This document shows positions 11,669-22,324 of a DNA stretch of 64,000 nt, piece after piece. Source of the stretch: Marchantia polymorpha subsp. ruderalis. Lineage: Eukaryota; Streptophyta; Marchantiopsida; Marchantiales; Marchantiaceae. Numbering within the stretch: position 1 is the first letter of the stretch; each line of letters begins with the position of its first letter. The DNA lies in NCBI GenBank assembly GCA_037833965.1, contig AP031352.1, positions 28,460,501 through 28,524,500 of the forward strand. Direction: 5' to 3'. Below the pieces are notes generated by a model. The model worked only from the letters and a program-made list of their open reading frames with translations, made no database searches and was not told where the DNA came from. A program made the translations under genes and the position numbers.

Positions 11669-13472
11669 GTGATCCCAGGCATCGATTGCTAATTTCAAGT
11701 TTTCCTCGGCATCGTAGCATCAAATAAGCTCTCCGTGTTCTTCTTCAATGTCTTTGATCAGTTGCAATGTAAACTTGGCTGCCTGCAATCGTAGGATATG
11801 CTTGCAAACGGTGGCACAAAACTGAGATTGCCTGTACTTAACAAGCTTGTGCAACATAACCGTTGGAAGTTGATCATTGGCAGAAGCTTGCTCATTGGCA
11901 ATATTTCGCTCGACAATGATCGACATAAACTGCAAAACCGTTGAAAGAAGCATCAAACCAACGAGTCGGAGAACGGGACGCCGCTCGCCGTTCTCGGCAG
12001 GAATCTCGTCGAGCTTGGCAGAGACGAAAGTTCCAAGGCCCCGAACAAACTGCTCAACATTTGAAAGAGAAGCTGCAAATTCTCCATTCGCGACATAACC
12101 ACCAAAATCAGAAGGTGCTTTTGCCATGGCTTGCAACTCGGACTAAAGCAGTGGTCCTTTGCCCCCACCAACCCGCAGAACGTATGTGATAGGTTAGACA
12201 ACTCGACCATTTGCTGGGACACCAAAGTCGTCATGCCCTGGAAGCGCATGAACACTAGTGACCCTTCTTGTGCAAAAGAATAGACTATCATCATAAGCAC
12301 TCACCAAGCTGCAGTTGGTTCGCATGGCGGGAGCTTCTCGTCCAAGTATGCATGAACAACTATCATATGCTTCTTGAACCAGGTCATGACCTTGATCATG
12401 GAAAGTCAACTTGTAATGACAACCTTCAGGCATGTCGTCTTCATATCAGCAATCAGATTCTGATGGCGTGGCATATAGCCAATAAGGGTCAAGAGAACAT
12501 AATAGAGATTGTCTTGGAGCAAGTTTTGATAGACGTCGACCGTGATGAAGTCAAGCTGGTGTGCATCACACCGGACCCTGATAAAATTGGGCCCAATGCC
12601 ATAGTCCAAGAGTCAGCAGACGGACATGCCGTCTAGTCATGTTCCATGCTCCATCGGTCACAACGCTGATCAAGGAGTTTCTCCAACCTGGACGAATCAC
12701 ATCTAACACATTTGCGACCATGTCGAACATTGATTGCATCGTGTGACGCTCGTTCATAGGCAGAGCCAGCAAGTGAAAGTTGTGGATGTCGTCGTCGGCC
12801 TAAAAGCGAACCCGAATGTCAAGATAGTATGTGCTTTGGTGTGCAGCTCCATCCTATGCCAGCAAAAAAGTTCAACATTCGGTAAGAAGATCAGAAAGCA
12901 TATGCATGTTCGATGCGCACATCACTCGAAGGAACGATGAGATCTTGCAACGGTTGCAATCAGAGTAGCAAGCCATTCCTTTGAGCTCTTTCATCAACTG
13001 AGCAAGGAAAGAAGTGAGGCAAAACATGAACTAAGAAAAATAAACTCGACGACCATGTCAAACAAGTAGCCATTTTTGATTGCTACCTTATACGCAGCAA
13101 CATGGGCATTTTCATGATTCTCTGGAGAAAAATCCTGAACCGGAATGAAGATACTCAAAGTCCGCTTCTGGATTTCCGAAGGCGTTAGGTCTCAACGATG
13201 GCGACCATCTCTGCAGAGAGCTACCTCCACTTCGTTGGCTTCTTCATCCGAATCAGACTCATCGTCAACATCAAAATACATGCTGCCAATAATCGTGTCG
13301 ACAATGATCACATCAATTTCAAAGAGTCGCGGTGCAGTTTTTAATCTAAAGTGGATGAGGAGAGTACTCTTGATTGGCACTAGTTGTAACACTAGGGTTT
13401 AAAGAGAAGCTCACTCGAAGATAGAAACGTAAACTCTGAAGATGAGAGATACCAACAATGATTCTCCTCTCC

Positions 13473-13480
13473 CTTATATA
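13473..13480 (-). promoter_or_regulatory. TATA box of the solo LTR
   Basis: TATATAAG on the minus strand, preceded by the four ACGT-core repeats and about 90 bp before the LTR end, the usual U3/R arrangement. Whether it still drives transcription into the hAT remnant cannot be seen from sequence. Confidence 0.6.
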
Positions 13481-13548
13481 GCTCTCACCAACAAGTACAA
13501 GGTGATAAGATCTAATCCCCACCATCCATCCCACTCCTAGTGGATGGA

Positions 13549-13719
13549 TGACGTGGCAGATAACCCTAACAAGCACACGGATCGCTGACGTGGCGCACTC
13601 AACTAACACACTAACTAACACATTCAATCCTTACGTACAAGCACACGGATTGCTGACGTGGCACTGTCAACTAACACATCCACTCTGTATATACCAAGTG
13701 CGCGGATCGTTGACGTGGC
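13549..13719 (-). promoter_or_regulatory. Four ACGT-core enhancer-type repeats in the LTR U3 region
   Basis: TGACGTGGC occurs four times on plus (13549, 13586, 13654 and 13711), which is GCCACGTCA in the LTR's own orientation. Three copies sit in a larger ~24-bp repeat starting with an AAGCACACGGAT-like word (13571-13594, 13639-13662, 13696-13719). ACGT cores of this kind are bound by plant bZIP factors of the TGA and G-box groups; binding here is inferred. All lie upstream of the TATA box at 13473-13480 when read on minus. Confidence 0.7.
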
Positions 13720-14267
13720 AGCTATGACTAGTGCACACTAAAGTATCTACATCAATATTTAGAGTAAACTCTACTTTAGTTCTAACTAACTAAAGATGGT
13801 TACACTAGTACGTCAAAGAAGCTGCCCTTCTTGTCATCCGCAAGTGCTTGATACTTCCTCCAATTGGACGTATGTTGTGTCTCGTTGTGCTTGCGGTAGC
13901 TCTCAAGTCTAAACGTGACTGTGTAGTATTGGGCATTCCTTGTTGCCTTTCTTTTCCTTCTAGGTTGTTCCCCTCTCCCAAAAATTTCACAAAATCGGCA
14001 AACAACATTGCAGGCCAAATTTGTCTTGGGATCAACATTGATCACCCGAAGACCGTATGTCACCTCGTGGACTTTCTAGAATGGTGTAATTTGCTTCTTT
14101 GGATGCATAGCTCAGCACAAGCCAACAAATCGAATAGTCAATAGTGCGCGCCGCCATTCTGGTTCCACGGCACTTCGCGGAGTGCGCCACAGACCCTTAA
14201 TAGTGTTACGCTGACGAGTATTAATAGTGGCACTAGTGGCATTTTTGGCGCAATTCCCACTATTACT

Positions 14268-14345
14268 AAGGCATGTTCATGGATTATGGGTATGGAAAAG
14301 TAGCCATGAATGAGCATAGGTGACCCACTCATGGGTATGCGTAAA
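14268..14345. repeat. Right part of the interrupted 73-bp tandem repeat
   Basis: Begins with the right copy of the hAT target duplication (AAGGCATG) and continues with a stretch nearly identical to 11132-11156. It also carries further ATGGGTATG words. This is the continuation of the repeat unit that stops at 11212. Confidence 0.75.
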
Positions 14346-17300
14346 GTTTTGAAACTCAATGCATCATTCAGATAGATTAGTATCATAGATTGAGTAAGGA
14401 ATGGAAGTCATACATACACTAGTATGTATTAATTAAGGTTGTCGTGTTCAACGTATACATTTGATTGTTTGCATAAATTTCCTCTAAGTCGATCTTGGAG
14501 AGAATTTTATATTGTAGTAAAGTCACACATATCTCTTCATGCCTGCTTTCTAATCACATCAACGCATAAAGACATCAAAATATAGACATACAGTAAATAT
14601 TCACTTATAAAATAACATGATTTATATTCTTTTGTTTGATTCTACTCGAGTATATGGATATCTCATGTGTTGCTAACATTAAAAGAATTCTATCTGTGAG
14701 TTTACATGAAGTTTTGTATGTATCATATTCTTATTTAACTGAATTCTTATTCTCTTATTCTTATATAGACAGACTTTATGTTTTCATAGTAATGGAAGGA
14801 AAATTCACATGTTCGATACCTGAAAATTCAAAAATATGAAAACCTGAAGAATCAATGATAAGAAAATTAAGATCTGAAACTACATTTGTTGTTCAGTGTT
14901 CGTCTTAAAATCTATTTCAAATGAAGATGGTGAATAAATCTTGTTCTATACAGATTGTGATATATATACATACATACCTTGTGAATTCAGTTTTGACTTC
15001 TCTCAAATAAATTTGGATTTAATCCAAAAAGGTACAATATATTTAAGACATAATTTTGATATCTTTGAGTTTTAATCCCAAATTAGCTAAATTTTTCAAA
15101 ATTATATGTTCTACTATCATGTCGATTAGTTTGCATATATCTACTCATATTATTGATACAAAATTAAATAAATTAGTTCATGTTGTAAGTTATAATATTT
15201 TGATTCTTTATGCTTGTATACATTATATTTTAAAAAAATATTAATAATTGTAAATTAAAATCCATGTAAATCATCTGATAATTCATCAATATATATTCTA
15301 ATTTATTTTTTACTAAAAAATAACCAGTTTTAATGATAAATTAATTTTAAGCATAAAAAATATAACTTTCAATCGGTATTTTTAAGATATTTTTTTCTAG
15401 GAAAAAGTTGGGGAATATATCCATTTTTCAGATATTGGATAATTATTTGTTTCAAATATTATAATTATATATTAATAATTTTTTTATAAGATATTATATA
15501 TATATGAAATAAATAAATATTTTTTTCACATTTAACATGTCAAAAGCATTTTTTAACTTTATTGTTTTGATTTTAATTACAAAGTTATAACTCAAAGTTC
15601 ATCGCGTATGCCAAAAAGTAAGTTTTCACCAAATATGCTTGTTTAGAATTATATAGTATAAATAATGAATAAAAAGGTAATAGATTTATTAAATTTGTTA
15701 TTTTAAGTTGCAAGTCATCCAGTTTTATATCTCAACGGGATACATTTATTCCGCCATGATAGAGCAAGGTAGGCTATCTACGTTAATGTGGGATCAAACT
15801 GATATACAATTACTTGCTATTAACTGTGGCATGATGGATCGTTTGTATTGTGTATTGTTGTGGCACTTACCTATCAACTGATCCTGTGTCGGCATTGCGT
15901 GCAACATATATAGAATTGTGGTTGCAACTGTGCATCGTCTATTTTCTAACAAGAGTGACAACTGTAGAGAATTTGGAAATCTAGTCTTTTCACTTGGAAC
16001 TGTAAAAGTGAACTCGATGGTGATCTGAGGTGTCTTACTAGTGATCAGTATTATTGAATTTGATGACAGAGGGCCCTGGAAAACTCAACGTTTGACTCGA
16101 AGAGGACTGAGAAGGAACAGGCAAGATAGAGTTAAATGGGAATATCAATTCAAGTGCAATGTGTGTGAACGCCAACATGGGTCCTCACTATTACTTCGAT
16201 AAACGCAGTGAGAATACGGTAGATTCAAGTCCGTTTTAAGATGTAGTAAGCAATAATGCTGTACACATACCTTTGTCATTAGAAGCTCAAGCAGATCAGC
16301 ATATACTGTTACAAGAATCAAACGAGTGATGCATGAAAGAGTGAGAAAATGTAACTCTCCGAGATATATATCATCGTTGTGTAAGTTTACATGTGAAGGA
16401 AAGAGAACACCCACAGCCAAAAACTTTCAAAGTCTGAAAGGACAAAAGATTGTTCAATTTTGAAGAATTTTCATCTCCTGCAAACAGAAACAAGAAGTTC
16501 TCTTTATACAGTCTCTAAAGGATCTCGTAGTTGCAGATTATGTGAAAGCCTGATTTTCTTCGAGACTCTCGATCCTAATCTCACAAAAGAAATGAGTCTC
16601 GAAGGCTACTTTCTGTCAAGACACATTTCATTTCCGAAAAAAATACTCGAAGTGCTCGCTGGATGATCAATTGACGCTGTTGTAAGAGCAAAAACGTCAT
16701 ATATACGAGAACTCCTTTTCTTCTGTGAGGAGAGAACATGGAAGTAGGCTATTTAGCTCTATATTTTAAGCGGCAAGAAACGAAAGGGAACCAAATTCTT
16801 TAGAGGCAGGACCTTGACAACTGAATTGACTGCTTCACTGGCAACTCCCGGTATTGAAAGGTGCGGAACTCAGATCTTGTCTCCCTAAAAATTCTTATGG
16901 ATGCCTTCAAATATATATAACCATGTCCATCCTGACTGCCTCCAGTCTTTGGAGGCTCCCAATTTTTATCATGAAACTGAGTAGAGAACGCATCTCTCGC
17001 AAGAAAATAATTATGCAGGAAGAAATGCAGAACAACACAAGAGTCCTCCAGCTCTGGTGGAACCCTCAGTAGAGAAGCAGAGCAGACGACCAAGTTGCTC
17101 AATCGATCAGTTCTTACGAATGATTTTATCCTGCTTCTAAAAATCCACGTAAAGGGCAACTTCATCTTCTAAAGGTTTTTCTCCGTAGCACCTCCTCTTG
17201 TGTGAACCTGGCTCGATACACGATTCCGACCATCATGCTTAAAATTCTCTTCATTGAATCTCCCGACACAACGTCGGTGAGTAGGGCAATGTACTGAGGA

Positions 17301-20110
17301 TTGGTTGGATATCACTGCTGAAAGTTCAAAAGTCATATCCAACCCCCCGCAGCACTTTGCTCCATCTCAAAAATTAATCAGCCTTATGAATTCTCCATAT
17401 TATCTCACTTCCACTGCGTACCGTGGTGCTCATTGTCAAAAACAATTTTGACTCCATCCGCCATCTTGATGCCAATTTCAAGAGGCAAGTACCGAACGAT
17501 AAGAAGACTGTTGAACTCACCAACTGCAGCAAGAGAAAGCCAAAACCCTTTCACAAACCAACAAATTCTAGTTGTGGGGTAGCTCTTGATGGATGTGAAG
17601 GAGTATACCGACTAAATTTCCGGAAAAGAAAAAGAAAATATTTCAACAAACCAAATATGTCAGGATTCATGATTGCAACAGAATCAAAACATCTAAAATC
17701 CAGTAAGCTCGAAACCGAAGGTAACAGTCGGAGAATGAGAGCTGTAACGAAGGGAAATGATCGAAGATAGATTAAGTTGATCGCCTCTGGAGAATCCTCG
17801 TACAGCCTCAAGAAGTTGCTCGTTCACTCCAAATCCCCATAGGATATTTAGCTCTCGAAATGAAGTTCTTTCGTCCGAATGATCGAAGGCAATGTTGGCT
17901 TCAAGATTTCGTGCCCCGCTTTTTGAACAGAAGATATTCACCTCTTGTGAACAAATTGGCTTATGAACATGCGGATTACTCCGATACTTTTGGACAGACA
18001 AACCCAAGATACCTGCTGTTCTGCCTGTAGCTAACTACTGTAAGCTCCCTATTCTCCAATGTCTGCGGCAGTTCGCATCTACCTAATTTTCGTCGTCGTC
18101 TGTCCGCCATCCCGCCTGCCACGATCAAGGATTTCTACAAGCCGCGCAGCATTATTTTTACGCCACTGTGGCCCACAAATTCAGTGACCGCCGAGGCGAG
18201 AGCGAAGCAATCCCTAGACAACCGTCAGTCCTTGGCACCTTCTCTGACACTTTGTGAATAACGGGAGCTACGCACGATTGATGTCGACCTCCGAGAAGCT
18301 GGCGAGGAGTGCACTTCACTGCAAGACTGACTGCAAACGTAATGAGCCAATTGTTTCGCGATTGGTGATTCGTATTGCACTGCCATTCTCGTAATCATGG
18401 AAGTTAACGTAGAATTAATTGAATTTGGACTTTACTACTAGCTATATTCGACACTATTCTTTCGCAATACATTTGCTAAAGTTAATCTCCGCTGATTTGT
18501 TGTTTTAGGTTCTCGATGATTTTTTTGCAAATTTGTCATAAATTGGATATTTCTAATCAGAACATTTCGAGTAATTATTATCGGTTCAATAAGATATTGG
18601 AAAACAATTTATTCAAACCAATAATAGATAGAATTTATGAATTTGATAATTGTCATTTTCACATATCACTTTGATTGTTAGATTGTTCTTATTTTGTAAA
18701 TGGTAGATGAAAGCTACTCATAGCACCATATCCTTCTCTTGAATTTTCATTATAACTTGAAGTCATTTATACTACATTATTTCAATGCAAGTGATTTCAT
18801 CTTCATTACGTTTCGAAGGTTATGAAACCTGGAGTAAAAGAATATAATGTGGAGAAGTACACTGTAAACTTATGGATATTTGAATCCAAGTACAATATGT
18901 GATTGTAGTTGTAGTCTCAAATTTTTTTTATAAAATGCTAAGAAAACCTTAAGTAGCATGCTATTCATCACAATCCAATTGCTTTCATACATTAAAAATT
19001 ATGAATCAATGCATATCTTATTTTGCAGTATGAAGAGTAGATTACTTCATCCAAAGAATTATATGTTCAAAAATACAAGTATATCAAATTTGAAACTTAA
19101 TAAAGATTCAAATTAAAGAATAAAAAAAAATAAACTACTACACCAGAGATGCGTACTTCCCAGTACTCTTGTTGATGTGGTTCTAGAAAATAAGTGGAAT
19201 TTATGACTATGGTGGAAGATTTGATCATAGTTAGTGCTGGAATCATAACAAAATTATTCCGGTCATGCCCCATATCCTGGTATGTCACCTAAATTAGTTT
19301 AATTTAGTCGCATCAAGAATTCGCATAGTAATTTATGCTCTTGTATGCTAACAGCCTCCTTTGAGTTCAATTGAAAGGGGATGGGGTTGTGGAGAGGGAG
19401 TAACCACTACTAATGGCTTGCAGTTTCGTTGTGAACTAGAGAATAATTAATTTACAAACTCCAGGTTAATTTAGGCGCTAGAGAGACCGCCGCGCGTGAA
19501 TTTAGTTAATTTAGGTGTCTTGTCTCGCCTAAAGTAACCATGACTGCCCGTATTAAAATATGTACACCTTATACATCAAAAAATGTATTTATGTCAAAAT
19601 AAAACACTCTTAGAACAAAAATTGGTAAAAAAACCTTAGACATACATATAAATTTGTTCATACATACGTGAATATCTTGTAAAGAAGAATGCAAATAAGA
19701 CATGCCCTTCACCGGAGCATGCCTTTGAGGTTGTGACTCCAACTCTAATCACTGTCCTATGATTGGTTTCAAAAATCAACTGTAGGTCTAGACCAACCAA
19801 TCAAAGTCTAGTAAAACTTTCAATTATAGATGTGACATAATCATGTCTTGCACTTTTTACAAAATTAATCGTAGGAAACGTGAAATGATCACTTTAGACA
19901 CTAGCATGATCTCTAATGGCTCTCAATGTGTATAAACTAAAGATGGAGAAATATAATTTGCTGCTTGAGAGATCTTCTCCATAAATAACTAGTACTGTGC
20001 CATAAGCATCTTCATAAATAAATATATGCATCTGCTGCTCAATTATTCTATGACAAGGAGTCATCATGTTAATCATATAGAGAAGTGAGAGATACACACA
20101 ATATCTATTA
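14346..20110. other. Largely AT-rich spacer, no supported gene
   Basis: Two stretches are strongly AT-rich (about 14.4-15.7 kb and 18.4-20.1 kb), with long A or T runs and no coding signal. The moderately GC part between them (about 15.7-18.3 kb) has open frames of 90-120 codons, for example 16800-17165 and 17693-18007 on minus and 17423-17770 on plus. I recognise none of them and they overlap each other on opposite strands. I leave them unannotated. Confidence 0.5.
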
Positions 20111-20120
20111 GCTCCATAGA

Positions 20121-20733
20121 GATATTTGCTTGATGGAACCCCATCCAAACATAAATTGTTTGATGGTACCCATCAAGTTTTAATTCACCCGATGGTACCC
20201 ACAGACGCTGTGCCGTCGTTGAGTTCTAGTACAGGTATGTTCTTGTACATATAAGTTCTAATACGTGACAAATGAAACTATGACATAGCTTCCAAAAGTT
20301 GATCGATACTTAGAATATATTCCCGCGACATCCGCGCTTTGAAATCTCGAGTTGAATAGAAGTGGGTGCCCGAACCTAAACGGTTTAGAAGTGAGCACTT
20401 GATCACCGCGATCTAGCAAGCATAAAACCTGAACCTTCCTCCTCCCAAGGCAAGCAGCGGGCCGAGCTATTTTTTCATCATCCCCACATTACCATGCCAT
20501 TTTTCCCAAGAAAGTGGTTCAGCAAGACGAGATGCGAATGGTGAAACAAAGTATCACGTGCCGAAGGTAAAACGAAGTGTGACTCAAGCATCGTCGTCTG
20601 TTCATACTAGAACAATGTGACGTGGACCGCCCACAATGTGACGTGACCCGGTGAGGTCCCATAGGGTAAATTGAAACTTGATGGATCACATCAAGCAATT
20701 TACGTTTGGATGTGGTCACATCAAGCAAATATC
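20121..20733. repeat. Inverted repeat, 80-bp arms, possible foldback element or MITE
   Basis: The arm at 20121-20200 matches the reverse complement of about 20654-20733 at 67 of 80 positions by eye. Both arms contain short palindromes, for example TTGATGGTACCCATCAA at 20160-20176. About 450 bp separate the arms and carry no coding signal. The arrangement fits a degenerate foldback or miniature inverted-repeat transposon, but I cannot see exact termini or a target duplication. Confidence 0.7.
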
Positions 20734-22324
20734 TTGAGCTCCATACAATAACATAATCTATAACACATATGCTTTTTTTCAACTCCTTTCTATAGTTTAA
20801 TGTGAAACGATATCGGAAAAGTTATATACATGACAATCCACCCAAAGATTGTCAAGAAATGGCTCACATGGAAATGTGTTTGAACATATTCTTTCCTCTT
20901 GGGGAGTAATGTTCACTTACCAGCAAACTTTATTTTTTGACAATTCACCGTCATCCTTAGGCACGTTCTTAAATTTTGAAATCTATCATAAATTGAATAC
21001 AAAAGCTCTGGAATAAATATTATCTCCCTCTCACTTCTCGCCGGATGGACTCCCAACATCACATTCGCTAAAGACGAACGGGATGGTCGACATATCGAAG
21101 TCACCCGAATCTAGATCTGAGTTCATGTTAATCATTAATCACTAGCACGTAGTCAGCTTGCACTTTAGTTGCAGTGGAGTCCATTTCAGCGTAAGCCTCA
21201 ACTGGATCGAGAGCTTTGGATCTTCAGATGCACAATCTGTTAACGTAGTATTTTAATCTGGAGATGTTCGGGCTCTCATTCTCGACGGAAATATGTAAAT
21301 TGACAAGAATCGAACTTGCTCAAATCTCTCTTGTGATTTGTTCGTGCACAGCGAACATGAGATGATGATGATAATGAGGGTCGACTAAAACAGCATAGTT
21401 GGAAACTCCGTCGAATCTTTCATTCGTACATTGTCATTGGTCATGTGTTTCTTGCAGCACTTAAGTGTGCAGCAGTGGATGATTCCCACATTCACAATGT
21501 ACTACAGTTCTTCACAAATCGCATGTAAAATCAATGGCATCAATGGCATCAAACGCTCTGCTGTTATGAAGTTATGGCTGCTTCCTTCGAATCGTAATTT
21601 CTAACTATACTCGGCTCAAGTTGATGGAGATGAGGTATGGCTCTCGGCTTTCTTCTCTAAGATTAATGGAATTTGTTGCCATCTCTCTCTCTCCAACAGC
21701 CATGGACGATCAAAGTCCATACAAGAACATCACACATACATATTCCCGCTGAACACGCGACCTTAGCTGCCACCGTAGTTGTATTTGGGATCCAAATCTC
21801 ATGATTGACAACTGTTGATGGGTTGGTGCCCTCGCAGTTGATGCTTGAAGAATCAATCGCGGCTGTCATTGGTGGAGAAAAGGACGATCGGGCATTGAAA
21901 CCGAAAGTGGTAGTTTGTTCTCCTTGGTCGAGGAATCGCTTGCAAGGTGCAACTTATCGAACACGGAGCCCTTAACGGAGCGGATGAAGAGGAGTTGCCT
22001 TCGTTCATAGACCGGTATAGATTTTCAAGACGATGTCTGAACGAGAGGGAGAGTACCCACACGTTCCAATTAGACATGATTCCTAGGTCATTTTGGACAA
22101 AGTTGTCACACCCAAGAGTTCATGCTCATATTTGACAGTCTCTGAGTCAGATTCTCTGCATGTTTGCTCTCATCGTGAGTTCCAAGGATATTGAACTCCA
22201 ATGGTGCAGATCTATTCGTCTACTTCAAGAGGGTCCCGTTTCTATTGTTGGTTTTGAGCTCATGCGAGCTTGTTAAGAAATCGTGAGTTCCGGAGATGTC
22301 AGTCAAGTTTTGAAACAGAAAGAA
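20734..22324. other. Upstream region of the LRR gene
   Basis: No gene supported. Presumably includes the promoter and leader of the LRR protein gene at 22325. No clear TATA box or splice signal was found. Confidence 0.4.

Larger units (their letters stand above)
13385..13804 (-). mobile_element. Solo LTR, copia-like, nested in the hAT element
   Basis: The 420-bp segment begins TGTAACACTAGGG and ends GATGGTTACA, giving TG..CA ends and an inverted TGTAAC/GTTACA terminal repeat. It is flanked by the perfect 5-bp duplication CTAGT (13380-13384 and 13805-13809). On the minus strand it reads like a plant copia LTR: enhancer-type repeats first, then a TATA box (13473-13480) about 90 bp from the 3' end, and an end reading AAACCCTAGTGTTACA. 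No second LTR or internal retroelement coding sequence is present, so recombination between two LTRs probably left it. A short non-autonomous element such as a SINE is less likely because of the TG..CA ends and TATA box. Confidence 0.83.
11250..14063 (-). pseudogene. hAT transposase pseudogene
   Basis: Read on the minus strand, pieces appear in the expected order. A BED-like finger lies at about 13840-14000 (CRFC, later H-x4-H in HNETQH). An acidic linker follows at 13192-13380. A catalytic-domain piece at 12566-12772 contains VVTDGAWNMTRRH, whose D sits in the usual hAT position, followed by RCDAHQLD and LIGYMPRHQNLIADMKTTC at 12406-12609. Next come TTLVSQQ at about 12215-12235, a helical region at 11720-12136, and the C-terminal segment with STVE-D-SRLRREK at 11250-11723. 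These pieces lie in different frames: at least one frameshift falls near 12600, another near 12230-12300, and the solo LTR separates the finger from the rest. The reading is from memory of the family; a profile search would be decisive. It cannot encode a full transposase as it stands. Confidence 0.82.
11213..14267 (-). mobile_element. hAT-type DNA transposon, decayed, 3055 bp
   Basis: The left end begins AGTAATAGTGG at 11213 and the right end finishes with its exact complement at 14267; over 20 bp the inverted repeats differ at only a few positions. Flanking 8-mers CAGGCATG (11205-11212) and AAGGCATG (14268-14275) differ at one base, as expected for an old 8-bp hAT target duplication. Copies of TAGTGGCA sit just inside both ends, a pattern like subterminal transposase-binding sites. 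Inside is a minus-strand transposase with zinc-finger, catalytic-domain and C-terminal dimerisation segments, now split by frameshifts and by a nested LTR. The element is probably immobile by its own means, though its ends are intact enough that another copy might act on them. Confidence 0.87.
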
